Notes: a model not told the origin generated them from the letters alone. DNA of 64,000 nucleotides from an uncultured bacterium (GCA_902475545.1 CABRZP010000003.1:62001-126000), one strand, 5' to 3'; positions 43,106 through 52,062 are shown, numbered from the stretch's first letter. Translations and numbers: made by a program.

Positions 43106-44773
43106 TTAGATTTCAAACAAACTGTGAAGTCTGCTTCTAATATCATCTTCATCCAGTTCGCCTGTTAATTTATTCAAATCAATTGCCATCTGATAATAAT
43201 TAGCGGCATCATTTGTAAAGCCCATTTGCTGACTTGCTCTTCCTGCATTAAAATATGCAAGAGTATAATTCGGATTTAGTGCAATAGCTTCTTCGAAATA
43301 TTCAAGAGCTTCTTCTGCATCTGCCAAACCATCCAGATATAATATTCCAAGATTATTTTGGGAATATTCATTCTCAGGATTCAATTCTATAGCTTTATGG
43401 TAAGCAACTAAAGCTTCTTCCAAATAGTCTTTTTCCCACAGTGCAATTCCGACTTTTGAATAAGCTCTGGCTTCATCCGGATTCAAGGTAATTGCGTCGC
43501 AATATGCCCGTATTGCTTTATCTAAATCGTAATCTGCCATATATATATCACCAAGAGCAATATGCAAATCGTAATTTTTCGGGTCTAATATAATACCTGC
43601 TTGGTATGTCGAAACCGCAGCTTCCATGTTGCCTTTATTTTCGGCATAAATTGAACCTAAAGCCTGACATACAATTGATGTCCATTCTGCATCAGGATTT
43701 ACTGAAATTGCTTTCTGATAATGTTCAATTGCATCATCATACAATTCAGCTTTTGCATAAGCATAACCGAGAGAATTATTAAAGAACGGATTTTCCGGAT
43801 CTTTTTCTACTGCAAGCTTAAATGCACTTAACGAATTCAATTTATCTTCTTTTGATAGATATAAATGTCCTAATTCATAATAAATTTGAGCAGTATCAAT
43901 ATCAAATTCTAATAATTTTTCATAACAATCAATTGCTTCTTCCGTATTTTCAGGAAAATATGTTTGCAAAATTGTAGCCAATTTTACAAGCACTTCACGA
44001 TTAATAGGATTTGCCTCTAATACTTTTCTATAGCATTCTGCAGTTTTTTCTAAATCTTTATTTTTTAATGCCAAATCACCAATTTTATTGTAATAATATT
44101 CACTATGTGTAGTTTTGACTATAGCATCATTGTATAATTTTTCTGCAGCATCATACATCTTACAGTTTTCATAGAATCTTCCAACTGTATTATATGAAAA
44201 GATTGAAACATCATTTGACATGTTTTTATAGAACATTTTGATGGCAGCTCTATCCCATGCCAACATAACACTTCCTGTTATGAAATAATACAAAAATCCT
44301 GCATAGTCTTTAAATGAACTGCTTTGCGTATTGATTTTCTGTAATATTGACTGCGACAAAATCATTCTTGGTCTGCCTGAAGTCAAAGGACTCATCTTTA
44401 TTGCTGACTTAAATTCTTTTTCAGCAGACGAATAATCTTGAGCTAATTGCATGAAATAACCTGTATAAAGGTGAGCATCCTTATTGTGAGGAGACAAGGA
44501 AATTGCAGTCTTACATTGCTCTATTGCAGTATTAACACTAATCTGCCCCTGTTCCCACATCAATGTAGCTAACCTGTAATAAGTTTCAGGTATTGTAGGG
44601 TCATACTTAACCGTATCTACATAGTGTTCAATTGCCTCTTGTAAATCGTTATTTCTCTGACCAATTAAATATTTCTCATGAGCAAGTCTTGCTTTTTCAA
44701 GAGAATCTATAGCCTTTTCCTTATTTTCTATATTGTTTGTGCCAATCATTGGCATTAAAACTTGTTCTGACAT
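43106..44773 (-). CDS. TPR-repeat protein, 555 aa
   Basis: Nearly the whole protein is tetratricopeptide repeats, about 13-14 of the 34-residue units. Examples are 'AEAWTSIVCQALGSIYAENKG', 'DYDLDKAIRAYCDAITLNPDEARAYSKVG' and 'LEEALVAYHKAIELNPENEYSQNNLG'. No signal peptide or membrane helix, so a cytoplasmic scaffold. GGAG precedes the ATG. It faces the ATPase/TPR gene and stands alone between two terminators. A role as a partner of the neighbouring regulator is possible but not shown by the sequence. Confidence 0.9.
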   Translation of the reverse strand: MSEQVLMPMIGTNNIENKEKAIDSLEKARLAHEKYLIGQRNNDLQEAIEHYVDTVKYDPTIPETYYRLATLMWEQGQISVNTAIEQCKTAISLSPHNKDAHLYTGYFMQLAQDYSSAEKEFKSAIKMSPLTSGRPRMILSQSILQKINTQSSSFKDYAGFLYYFITGSVMLAWDRAAIKMFYKNMSNDVSIFSYNTVGRFYENCKMYDAAEKLYNDAIVKTTHSEYYYNKIGDLALKNKDLEKTAECYRKVLEANPINREVLVKLATILQTYFPENTEEAIDCYEKLLEFDIDTAQIYYELGHLYLSKEDKLNSLSAFKLAVEKDPENPFFNNSLGYAYAKAELYDDAIEHYQKAISVNPDAEWTSIVCQALGSIYAENKGNMEAAVSTYQAGIILDPKNYDLHIALGDIYMADYDLDKAIRAYCDAITLNPDEARAYSKVGIALWEKDYLEEALVAYHKAIELNPENEYSQNNLGILYLDGLADAEEALEYFEEAIALNPNYTLAYFNAGRASQQMGFTNDAANYYQMAIDLNKLTGELDEDDIRSRLHSLFEI

Positions 44774-44907
44774 TTTGAAGCTCCAATATACTAGGGATGC
44801 ATAATGAGTCGATTATAAATTTTATATCTTTAACATTTTATAAAAAATCTCCTCCATTTGTATTAGATAAGAGAATAAATTTCAAATACCTACTTCTCAA
44901 CATAATA

Positions 44908-44934
44908 AAAAGACTGCCACTCCGGCAGTCTTTT
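44908..44934 (-). terminator. Terminator of the BI-1 family gene
   Basis: An 11-bp stem AAAAGACTGCC/GGCAGTCTTTT with an ACTCC loop; on the minus strand it runs into TTTTTATT. It lies 27 bp past the stop codon. Confidence 0.88.
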
Positions 44935-44960
44935 AAAATAGTATATCTATATATTTATTA

Positions 44961-45707
44961 CTAATTATTTCGACTTGAAATTTTAGCTAAAAGATTGAGT
45001 ATTTCAATATACATCCAAATAATTGTAACTAATAAAGAAAATCCAAAATACCATTCGTAATTTTTATTAAATTGTCCTGAAAATTTTTCAATATTATCAA
45101 AATCAATTATTAAATTAAATGATGCAACAGCTACGACAACCAGACTAAAGCCTATTCCGATAGGACTATTAGAAAAAATTGCAGGAATAGAAATATGGAA
45201 AAAGCTTAAAATTAACTGAAGCATGTAAATACAAAAAATTGCAAACGTAGAATTAAAAATAACCATTTTAAAAGTTTCAGTAGCTCTAACCAATTTTGTT
45301 TTATATAAAAAGAACATGCCGAATAAAGCAAACATAGTGCCAATAGCAGCCTGCGAAGCAACTCCGGGATAAATTTTATTAATTAAAGCCGAAATATATC
45401 CCAGCATTAAACCTTCACACATTGCATACAATGGAGTTGTTATAATTAATGATTGATTTTTAGGTGCAAAACAAATAATTAATGCAAGAATTAAACCTCC
45501 AAATAATCCGCCATGATAAAGCAATATAGCTTTATCAGCATATCCCGATAATAAAAGACCCCATGAATACACAAAGGTCAAGGCTGTAAATAAACCCAGA
45601 ACACATGTTTTTAAAATTGTACCGTTTATTGTCATTACATGTTGAGTTTCTAAACTATCAACAGAAGAAGATTTTAACATTCTATCTCCAAAAGTAGGGT
45701 TTGGCAT
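44961..45707 (-). CDS. Bax inhibitor-1 / YccA family membrane protein
   Basis: 248 residues with about seven membrane helices. Family blocks are 'MPNPTFGDRML' at the start, 'PLYAMCEGLMLGYISAL' in the third helix, 'FNLIIDFDNIEKF', and the C-terminal 'YEWYFGFSLLVTIIWMYIEILNLLAKI'. The family is linked to proton-coupled calcium leak or FtsH-associated quality control in other bacteria; which applies here is not known. AAGGAG precedes the ATG. Single-gene unit with its own terminator. Confidence 0.9.
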   Translation of the reverse strand: MPNPTFGDRMLKSSSVDSLETQHVMTINGTILKTCVLGLFTALTFVYSWGLLLSGYADKAILLYHGGLFGGLILALIICFAPKNQSLIITTPLYAMCEGLMLGYISALINKIYPGVASQAAIGTMFALFGMFFLYKTKLVRATETFKMVIFNSTFAIFCIYMLQLILSFFHISIPAIFSNSPIGIGFSLVVVAVASFNLIIDFDNIEKFSGQFNKNYEWYFGFSLLVTIIWMYIEILNLLAKISSRNN

Positions 45708-45843
45708 ATAAAGCTCCTTTCTTAAAACATATCCATTAATTTATGGATATAATAACATATAAAACACAAATCTCAATTCTCAAAAAAAAATTTTAAAAAA
45801 GTACTTTACAATATATTTTTTTTGTTATAAACTAAAGACATAA

Positions 45844-45915
45844 TCCTCAGTAGCTCAATGGCGGAGCATTCGACTGTTAATCGAAGGGTTGCTGGTTCGA
45901 GTCCAGCCTGGGGAG
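45844..45915 (+). tRNA. tRNA-Asn (anticodon GTT)
   Basis: 72 nt. Acceptor TCCTCAG pairs with CTGGGGA, anticodon loop CTGTTAA gives GTT, and the T-arm contains GGTTCGAGTCC. The 3' CCA is not encoded. A candidate promoter region with TTTACA and TATAAA lies just upstream. A strong terminator hairpin lies 16 nt downstream, after which a decayed Mu-type element begins. Confidence 0.95.
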
Positions 45916-45930
45916 TATTTTTTTGGAATT

Positions 45931-45964
45931 AGCCGTTTTTGTGATATAACAAAACGGCTTTTTA
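45931..45964 (+). terminator. Terminator after tRNA-Asn
   Basis: AGCCGTTTT pairs with AAAACGGCT around an 11-nt loop and is followed by TTTTT. It ends the tRNA transcript. Confidence 0.85.
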
Positions 45965-46949
45965 TATGTCCAGTGTACGTTTTCACTGTAATTTTTCACC
46001 TCAGTGTATTTGTACGGTTAAAACGATTATTTTCGGCATAATCGCCTGTGTGTCGGCATATTTGGGGTAGGAAGCAACCTACGAATAATCATTTCCACAG
46101 TCCGAAAAGTCCATTTTTTGAGCCTACAAGTCCGATAAGTTCCTTTTAGTGTCCTAATTCTGTCCACGCAAGGGTTTTAGTCGTTTTGCTCCTTTTCGGG
46201 ATTTTGTACACTTGAGATTATTATTCGTGGGTTGGGCGAAATAAAAAAACTAAGATTTTTAAATTAAATTTTTTCTAAGGTCGGAAGATTTTTTATTAAG
46301 GTAGGAATAAAATTAATTGTTCGGTTTTAAAAATTATTTTATTTTTTCAAACAAAATAATTTTAAATTTTCAAAGACACAAAACAACACAATGGTCGGAA
46401 ATGATGTTCCAATGCTTTGTCTTTAGAGGTAAGGTGTTTCGTACCATGAAAGACATATATATTAATATAAATAAGGTGGCGGAAGCCAAAGGATTAAAAA
46501 GAACTCGCTCAATAAGAATGGCAATTAATAATGGGAAATATCAAGCAAGGAAAATCTCTGTTAATGGCGGCTTTTCTTATGAAATATTGTATTCAAGTTT
46601 AGAAATTGAAATCCAAGAAAAACTTGAAGATGAAGAAATTAAATCAACGGCACTTGTTCCGATGAATAATCAAAGACCGACATTTGTTTCAGAGAGTGCA
46701 AAAATGACATCTTTAGAAAGGGCAGATATTGTTGTTGCACTAAATAATATTCAAAAGAGGTATAAAACTAAAAAAGAGGCAGAGTCCATATTTTTAGATT
46801 TGTATAATTCGGGAATGTTGTTACCTGCTATATATAAATATATAGGAAGCATTTCAATCGGTACATTGCATCGTTGGGTTAAGGCTTATGAAGATAATGG
46901 GGCAAAAGCATTAATCCCTCAACGCAAATGTTCAACATTAACAGAATAA
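45965..46949 (+). mobile_element. Decayed Mu-type transposable element next to tRNA-Asn
   Basis: The 481-bp stretch 45965-46445 has no gene but several repeats. There is a 14-bp inverted repeat with one mismatch (AACCTACGAATAAT at 46076-46089, ATTATTCGTGGGTT at 46220-46233). Direct repeats of the form AGTCCGA(A/T)AAGT(T)CC lie between about 46099 and 46145. TTTTCAC copies lie near 45978 and 45995. Repeated sites near one end are what MuA-type transposases bind. The following gene encodes only the DNA-binding part of such a transposase. Confidence 0.55.
46446..46949 (+). pseudogene. Truncated Mu-type transposase (DNA-binding part only)
   Basis: 167 residues from the ATG at 46446 (AAGGTG upstream). 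The first 60 residues look like a winged-helix Mu end-binding domain ('INKVAEAKGLKRTRSIRMAI', 'GGFSYEILYSSLEIEIQEKL'). About 95-165 form a second helix-turn-helix ('GSISIGTLHRWVKAYEDNGA'). A stop follows 'LTE' where the DDE catalytic core should begin, so it cannot transpose. It could persist as a DNA-binding repressor, but a remnant is simpler. Confidence 0.65.
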
Positions 46950-47074
46950 ATAATTATTACATAAAATTATTGAAAAGATATGTAACAAAAATTATTGCCA
47001 ATGAAATTATCAAAAATTGCTTGTTTTATATAATATATCAGTTAAAAATACTGACTTTATGTTCATTTAGAATG

Positions 47075-47106
47075 GAAAGGGGCGAAGAGCCCCTTTCTTC
47101 TTTTTT
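47075..47106 (+). terminator. Terminator downstream of the transposase remnant
   Basis: A perfect 9-bp GC-rich stem GAAAGGGGC/GCCCCTTTC with a GAAGA loop, followed by TTCTTTTTT. Confidence 0.88.
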
Positions 47107-47114
47107 AGTTATAT

Positions 47115-47675
47115 TTAAAAAATTTCTTCAACCATTTTTTGTAATAATTCCGAAATATCTTGTACGGTAGTAATCTGCTTATCTTTAATAACAGTCTGAA
47201 ATTTTTCAGAATTTATTTCATTCATATGAATTAGCCTTTTATATGTATTAAGATGAGGCGGAAGAGGACGATTGGCAATAGATTCTCTATTAAAAATTTG
47301 TTTAAATTTAACCATAAGATCTAACTTTTTGCTAAACATAAATTTCTTTAATGAATTTAAATCTTCCATGCCTGTAAAAATCCAACCATCTGTATCTCTC
47401 AAATCCGGTAATTTAATTCCATGATTTTTAGCATTTAACAAAAGCCATTCATACGAACAACTCTCCATTTTAGCACCTTCTCCCAAAGTTTCGACAAAAG
47501 CTGCTTCATACGGATTATGCCCTATAAAACAATAACCTGGCTCCTGTTTTAATAGTGAGTGCACCGGAAGTACAGAATCCTTAAAATCTTTGATAACTTT
47601 ACTATTTGTATGAGGTAATCTGTAAATTGCTGAAAATTTAATATTTCTATTGTTATTTCTATTATTTATTTGCAT
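47115..47675 (-). CDS. Unrecognised protein with IKFSA N-terminal motif, 186 aa
   Basis: An Asn/Arg-rich start (MQINNRNNNRNIKFSAIY) is followed by a soluble alpha/beta protein ('VIKDFKDSVLPVHSLLKQEPG', 'DTDGWIFTGMEDLNSLKKFMFSKKLDLMVKF', 'VQDISELLQKMVEEIF'). No membrane helix or known motif. AAGGA lies about 10 nt before the ATG. It shares only the short [IV]-x-F-[small] N-terminal element with three other proteins in the window. Function unknown. Confidence 0.6.
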   Translation of the reverse strand: MQINNRNNNRNIKFSAIYRLPHTNSKVIKDFKDSVLPVHSLLKQEPGYCFIGHNPYEAAFVETLGEGAKMESCSYEWLLLNAKNHGIKLPDLRDTDGWIFTGMEDLNSLKKFMFSKKLDLMVKFKQIFNRESIANRPLPPHLNTYKRLIHMNEINSEKFQTVIKDKQITTVQDISELLQKMVEEIF

Positions 47676-47750
47676 AATTTTTTTCCTTATATAAGTTTTA
47701 AATCCGGGGAAAAAATTTTTTGCTAAGTTGGAGTTAATAATTTATGAAGT

Positions 47751-47778
47751 TTGACTTTATACCTTTAAATACTATAAT
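47751..47778 (+). promoter_or_regulatory. hisS promoter, leaderless
   Basis: TTGACT, 16-nt spacer, TATAAT, then TTTTTT and the ATG at 47785. Transcription is expected to start at the A of the start codon. Confidence 0.75.
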
Positions 47779-47784
47779 TTTTTT

Positions 47785-49026
47785 ATGGCTAACATTATTA
47801 AAGTATTAAAAGGAACAAAAGATATTTTGCCGCAAGATATTGATATGTGGCATTTACTGGAAGAAAAAGCAAATCAAGTTTTTTCTAAATATGGATTTAA
47901 AGAAATCAGAACCCCGATAATTGAAGTTACTGAACTTTTTTCACGTGGTGTTGGTGATACAACAGATATTGTTAATAAAGAAATGTACACATTTGAAAAA
48001 AGTGACCGTTCAATTACATTAAGACCTGAAAATACAGCAGGAGTAGTTCGTTCATATATCGAAAACGGTATGTCCAGACTGTCTTCTCCTGTAAAACTAT
48101 GGTACAAAGGTCCGATGTTCCGTTATGAAAGACCACAGGCAGGAAGACAAAGACAATTCCATCAAGTTGGTGTCGAAATGTTTGGAATTAAAGATGCTAC
48201 TGCGGATGCGGAAGTTATCCTTATGGCTGTTAATTACTTAAAAGCACTCGGACTTAATGATTTGGAAGTAGAATTAAATTCTTTAGGATGTCCAAAATGC
48301 CGTGACGAATTTAAATCTAAACTAAAAGCAGTTTTAAAGCCTTATTTTAACGAATTATGTGAAGACTGCCAAAACAGATATGAAAAAAATCCTTTAAGAC
48401 TATTAGATTGTAAAGTTGAAGATTGTAAAAAGATTTTTGAGAAACCGGAAATTCAAGAAGTTATCAATTCTGATTTTATATGCGAAGATTGTGCTCATCA
48501 TTATTCAGAATTAAAATTATATCTGGATAAAATGGGTGTAAAATATAATGAGAACAAACTTCTTGTAAGAGGTTTAGATTATTATAACCGTACAGTTTTT
48601 GAAATCAAATCCAACAATCTTGGTTCTCAAAATGCAGTATGCGGAGGCGGAAGATATGATGGATTAGTCGGACAGCTTGGCGGAGAACCTACTCCTGCAG
48701 TTGGATTTGCAATGGGAATGGAAAGATTAATTTCATTATTGCCGGCTAAAGAAACAAAAAAATTGGATGGTTACATCGTTTCGAATTACCCGGTAGATGC
48801 ATTTGTTCTTGCTGAAGAACTAAGAAGTCAAGGATTAAATGTTGAATTTGATTTAGCTAATAAGAAATTTACAAAACAATTGGAAAAAGCTTCTAAAGTT
48901 GCAAAATATGCATTTATACTCGGAGAAGATGAAATTCTTAAAAATCAAATTTCAATAAAAAATCTTGAACTTGGTAAACAAATAACTGTAGACAGAGCAA
49001 ATTGCACAAAAATGATTGAAATTTAA
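47785..49026 (+). CDS. hisS: Histidyl-tRNA synthetase
   Basis: 413 residues, class II. Motif 2 reads KGPMFRYERPQAGRQRQFHQVGVEMFG. The histidine-specific block is LVRGLDYYNRTVFE, followed by GGGRYDGLVGQLGG and motif 3 PAVGFAMGMERL. The C-terminal anticodon-binding domain is about 330-413. An unusual Cys set (CPKC, CEDC, CKVEDC, CEDC, about 173-235) forms the usual HisRS insertion and may bind zinc. The start is fixed by the conserved opening 'IIKVLKGTKDILP', yet no ribosome site exists; the -10 ends 6 nt before it. Confidence 0.97.
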   Translation: MANIIKVLKGTKDILPQDIDMWHLLEEKANQVFSKYGFKEIRTPIIEVTELFSRGVGDTTDIVNKEMYTFEKSDRSITLRPENTAGVVRSYIENGMSRLSSPVKLWYKGPMFRYERPQAGRQRQFHQVGVEMFGIKDATADAEVILMAVNYLKALGLNDLEVELNSLGCPKCRDEFKSKLKAVLKPYFNELCEDCQNRYEKNPLRLLDCKVEDCKKIFEKPEIQEVINSDFICEDCAHHYSELKLYLDKMGVKYNENKLLVRGLDYYNRTVFEIKSNNLGSQNAVCGGGRYDGLVGQLGGEPTPAVGFAMGMERLISLLPAKETKKLDGYIVSNYPVDAFVLAEELRSQGLNVEFDLANKKFTKQLEKASKVAKYAFILGEDEILKNQISIKNLELGKQITVDRANCTKMIEI

Positions 49027-49027
49027 G

Positions 49028-49345
49028 TTACTCATAAAGCGATGTAACTAATTTGTAAATAGTTTTGAACTCTTCATCTGAACTATTTGCAATAATATTA
49101 TGCAATTTTTCTTCAAGAAACATTCTGGGTTGTTGATGTTCCAACTTCAATAACTCACAAATATCCATATTAAAAACTACTGCATATTTATCTAAAAGAT
49201 CAGAGGATGGAAAATTTCTGCCATTTTCAATACAACTTTGATGTTTCGGATCAATAGAAACCTGTTCAGCGAGTTGTGATTGTGTCATTTTGCAATGTGT
49301 TCTCAGCTCTTTTATTCTCAAGCCTAATAGTTTTTTCAGATTCAT
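49028..49345 (-). CDS. XRE-family helix-turn-helix regulator, 105 aa
   Basis: An N-terminal HTH_3 domain (about 8-62: 'IKELRTHCKMTQSQLAEQVS', 'IDPKHQSCIENGRNFPSSDLL') is followed by a helical tail (about 70-105) that may dimerise. GAGG precedes the ATG. It converges with hisS, one base from its stop codon. It is divergent to the glycosyltransferase genes, and two related motifs in the shared upstream region are candidate operators. Confidence 0.88.
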   Translation of the reverse strand: MNLKKLLGLRIKELRTHCKMTQSQLAEQVSIDPKHQSCIENGRNFPSSDLLDKYAVVFNMDICELLKLEHQQPRMFLEEKLHNIIANSSDEEFKTIYKLVTSLYE

Positions 49346-49406
49346 AATACCTCTTTTTAAAGAGTTTAATTTATGCTGACAAAAATTAAAACTATATAAT
49401 TTATAG

Positions 49407-49485
49407 TCTATATTGACATAAATCTATATTTAATGTAATTAATCATATATAAAAATAGAATATCGACCATAAATTCTATTTTTAA
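49407..49485. promoter_or_regulatory. Candidate operator pair upstream of the XRE regulator
   Basis: Two related sequences, about 50 bp apart, share the order ATAT-(T/C)GAC-(C)ATAAAT-(T)CTAT-TTTAAT (49407-49432 and 49457-49485). They lie in the 240-bp AT-rich gap between the XRE gene and the glycosyltransferase genes. By position they could be the XRE protein's sites; the repeat is imperfect and AT-rich, so chance is possible. Confidence 0.35.
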
Positions 49486-49585
49486 TATAGAAAAATTTTA
49501 AATTACGATTGTGGATATACCTAACCGGATAAGTTCATTTCAAATTCACAAAGTAATGTAAACAAATATAATAAAGGTGAATAGA

Positions 49586-50434
49586 ATGGATAAGATTAAA
49601 GTTTCAATAATTATACCAGTGTACAATGTAGAAAAATATCTTGCAAAATGCTTAGATAGTATTATTAACCAAACATTAAAAGATATTGAAATTATATGCG
49701 TAAATGACGGTTCTACTGATAATTCACTCGAAATTTTGACAGATTATGCAATATCAGACTCAAGAGTTATTATAATTAATCAAAAAAATGCAGGATTATC
49801 TGCGGCACGAAATACAGGAATAGATGCAGCAACAGGAGAATATATCGGATTTGTAGATTCTGACGACTGGGTTGATACCAATTTTTATGAAAATTTATAT
49901 AATGAAGCTGTTAATAATCAATGTGATATTGCTGTTGCAGGAATAATACGGCATTATAAACAACAAAACATTTATGATTTGAAATTTATAAATTCTCAAA
50001 TCTCTGATAATTTAAATTCGAAATTTAAACTCTCTGACACACCTGATTGTTCGTATGTTTGGAATAAAATTTATAAAACTGCAAAAATAAAAGAACATAA
50101 CTTAAAATTCCCTGTTGGAAAATATTATGAAGATCAGTATTTTACCCCTTTGGCTTTTTTGAAATCTGACAAGCTGATTACTGTTCCAGAAATATTTTAC
50201 CATTACCGCAGGCATTCAAATTCAATTGTAAAAAAGACAAAAAATAATGAAAAGTTATTAAGAGATAGCGTTGAGGCAAAAACTTTTATAAGTAATTTTA
50301 TTTCAAAATATAATATAAATATTTCTCACAAAAAACAAGAAAAAAAATATAAAATATTTGGACTAACAATTTTAAAAACAATAAAAAAAGAAAATAAACA
50401 AAAAAATATTTTATTAAATTGTATAGAGTGGTAA
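49586..50434 (+). CDS. Family 2 glycosyltransferase
   Basis: 282 residues with a GT-A fold: VSIIIPVYNVEKYLAKCLDSI at the start, VNDGSTDNS, NAGLSAARNTGI, and the metal-binding FVDSDDWV (about 91-98). The acceptor half is 'CSYVWNKIYKTAKI' and 'YYEDQYFTPLAFLKS'. The tail is Lys/Asn-rich and basic. ATG at 49586 with AAAGG upstream; a GTG 9 bp earlier is unlikely. It probably adds sugar to a surface polysaccharide with the next gene's product, 12 bp downstream. Donor and acceptor unknown. Confidence 0.9.
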   Translation: MDKIKVSIIIPVYNVEKYLAKCLDSIINQTLKDIEIICVNDGSTDNSLEILTDYAISDSRVIIINQKNAGLSAARNTGIDAATGEYIGFVDSDDWVDTNFYENLYNEAVNNQCDIAVAGIIRHYKQQNIYDLKFINSQISDNLNSKFKLSDTPDCSYVWNKIYKTAKIKEHNLKFPVGKYYEDQYFTPLAFLKSDKLITVPEIFYHYRRHSNSIVKKTKNNEKLLRDSVEAKTFISNFISKYNINISHKKQEKKYKIFGLTILKTIKKENKQKNILLNCIEW

Positions 50435-50446
50435 GGGAGAAATAGA

Positions 50447-51232
50447 ATGATTCCAAAAATAATTCACTACGTATGGGTTGGAGACAAACCTAAGTCAGAT
50501 TTGGTTTTAAAATGTATTGATAGTTGGAAAAAGTTTTGTCCCGATTACGAAATTATCGAATGGGGTAATGATAAAATAAAAGACTTTGATAATTTATATT
50601 TACAACAGGCTTTTGAGAATAAAAAATGGGCATTTGTATCTGATTATATAAGATTGCATGCCCTAAAACATTATGGTGGATTATATTTTGATACAGATTT
50701 AGAAATCACAAATTCGTTGGACAAATTTTTAAATTTGCAATTTTTCAGCGGTTTTGAAGATTATCATGGTGTATACTCTCCCATTACTGCAATTATGGGT
50801 GCCGAAAGAGATCAAAAAATTATTTGTGATTTATTAGATGAATATAAAAATATTCCATTTATAAAAAATGGGGTTTGTAATCAAACAACAAACACTGCAC
50901 GAATAACTAAATATTTTGAAAAGAATTTCAATATTTCGTCTCCTTACAATCCCAATGAAACTATTAAATTGACAGATGAATGTATAATATACCCGTCATA
51001 TTATTTTTGTGTTCCTCAAAATAATAAACAAAACTATTCAATTCATCATTTTAACGGTTCATGGCTTGATGCATATAAAAGAACGATTATTTTTTCAGTT
51101 GGAAACTATAGAATTGCAAAATTCAGCAAACGAAAAAATGAACCGGAGGCAGCATTACCTCTGCTCAAAAATGAAAAAATCCTATTTCAATTTAGATTTC
51201 TAAAATATAAAATCTGCCTGATAAAATACTAA
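50447..51232 (+). CDS. Capsular-type glycosyltransferase (Gly_transf_sug/GT32-like)
   Basis: 261 residues. It begins MIPKIIHYVWVGDKP and has a W-x-x-x-x-P-D-Y-E block ('CIDSWKKFCPDYEIIEWGND'), the SDYIRLHALKHYGGLYFDTDLE block with the D-x-D metal site, and a late 'HHFNGSWLDAYKR'. These are the signatures of the Och1/GT32-like sugar-binding transferases. It follows the GT2 gene with GGGAGAAATAG before the ATG and probably shares its transcript. The product goes to the cell surface by inference. Confidence 0.9.
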   Translation: MIPKIIHYVWVGDKPKSDLVLKCIDSWKKFCPDYEIIEWGNDKIKDFDNLYLQQAFENKKWAFVSDYIRLHALKHYGGLYFDTDLEITNSLDKFLNLQFFSGFEDYHGVYSPITAIMGAERDQKIICDLLDEYKNIPFIKNGVCNQTTNTARITKYFEKNFNISSPYNPNETIKLTDECIIYPSYYFCVPQNNKQNYSIHHFNGSWLDAYKRTIIFSVGNYRIAKFSKRKNEPEAALPLLKNEKILFQFRFLKYKICLIKY

Positions 51233-51239
51233 TAATATC

Positions 51240-51268
51240 TTGATTTTTTCAAAAATTTACTGTATAAT
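51240..51268 (+). promoter_or_regulatory. Promoter of the 62-residue protein gene
   Basis: TTGATT, 17-nt spacer, TATAAT. Predicted start near 51275, giving a leader of about 34 nt before the ATG at 51309. Confidence 0.75.
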
Positions 51269-51308
51269 ACCAAACTGTAACCAGTATTTAAGGGGTAAAC
51301 AAAGTATT

Positions 51309-51497
51309 ATGACAGAAAAAGTTACTATTCGTTCAGACAGAAATTCAGATTACAAATTTATGTACAAAGGTGAAGAAGTAGTTCTTGGTGCCGGAAAAAT
51401 TATTGGTATTGCTGATGGCTTAGAACATGTTGTTCTTCCAACTTGTGCTATGAAAATTGTGAATAATTTAATTGTTATTAAAGACGATGTAAAATAA
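51309..51497 (+). CDS. Small beta-rich protein, 62 aa, unrecognised
   Basis: The protein looks like a compact all-beta fold ('KVTIRSDRNSDYKFMYKGEEVVLGAGKIIGIA', 'HVVLPTCAMKIVNNLIVIKDDV'). ATG at 51309 is taken instead of an upstream frame start because the transcription start predicted from the -10 lies between them. The nearest purine-rich site, AAGGGG, is about 13 nt away. Own promoter and own terminator mark it as a single-gene unit. Family not recognised. Confidence 0.65.
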   Translation: MTEKVTIRSDRNSDYKFMYKGEEVVLGAGKIIGIADGLEHVVLPTCAMKIVNNLIVIKDDVK

Positions 51498-51522
51498 ACT
51501 TACATAATAAAAGCATATTTTG

Positions 51523-51551
51523 AAGACCGGAAAAACCGGTCTTTTGTTTTA
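51523..51551 (+). terminator. Terminator of the 62-residue protein gene
   Basis: AAGACCGG/CCGGTCTT stem with an AAAAA loop, followed by TTGTTTT. It isolates the small gene from gloA. Confidence 0.88.
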
Positions 51552-51583
51552 TGATATAATCTTTTCAAATAAGGAGAATTTAT

Positions 51584-51967
51584 ATGAAATTATTACATAC
51601 AATGATTAGAGTTAAAGATATAGAAGCAAGTTTGAAATTTTATACAGAACTTCTGAATATGAAATTAGACAAGAAGAAACGCCTTGATGATTGCTGGCTT
51701 TATTTCTTAAACGATGAAGAAGGAACAACTCAATTAGAGCTAACTTATAATGATGAAACTCCTGAACTTGGCTATAATTTAGGTCAAGGTTTCGGACATT
51801 TTGCATTTTCTGTCGAGTCTCTGGATAAATTCACGGAAAAACTTCATTCATTGGGATATGAATACCTATATGAACCATTTGATTTAAACGGAAAAGGAAC
51901 AAAAATCGCATTTGTTCAAGATCCTGACGGATACGAAATAGAATTGATTGAAAAAGTTGTATGGTAA
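51584..51967 (+). CDS. gloA: Lactoylglutathione lyase / glyoxalase I
   Basis: 127 residues in two VOC half-domains. Metal ligands are visible as H5 (LLHTMIRV), E56 region (TQLELTY), H in GFGHFAF (about 75) and E in DPDGYEIELIE (about 120). The short length fits the Ni/Co-type bacterial GloA. It detoxifies methylglyoxal as its hemithioacetal with glutathione (or another low-molecular thiol). AAGGAG precedes the ATG. Single gene between a terminator and the murA promoter. Confidence 0.92.
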   Translation: MKLLHTMIRVKDIEASLKFYTELLNMKLDKKKRLDDCWLYFLNDEEGTTQLELTYNDETPELGYNLGQGFGHFAFSVESLDKFTEKLHSLGYEYLYEPFDLNGKGTKIAFVQDPDGYEIELIEKVVW

Positions 51968-52033
51968 TATTATTTAAATATTAAGAATAATATTTCATTG
52001 CAAGTATATACAATCTTTACATAATTTAATTTA

Positions 52034-52062
52034 TTTACAACAAAATAAAGTGATTGTATTAT
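52034..52062 (+). promoter_or_regulatory. murA promoter
   Basis: TTTACA, 17-nt spacer, TATTAT. The predicted start near 52069 leaves a leader of about 38 nt with CGGAGG 5 nt before the TTG start codon. Confidence 0.65.

Noticed and set aside
46928..47170. 80-codon frame after the transposase remnant
   Set aside because: AT-rich, overlaps the terminator and the convergent gene, no ribosome site of its own.
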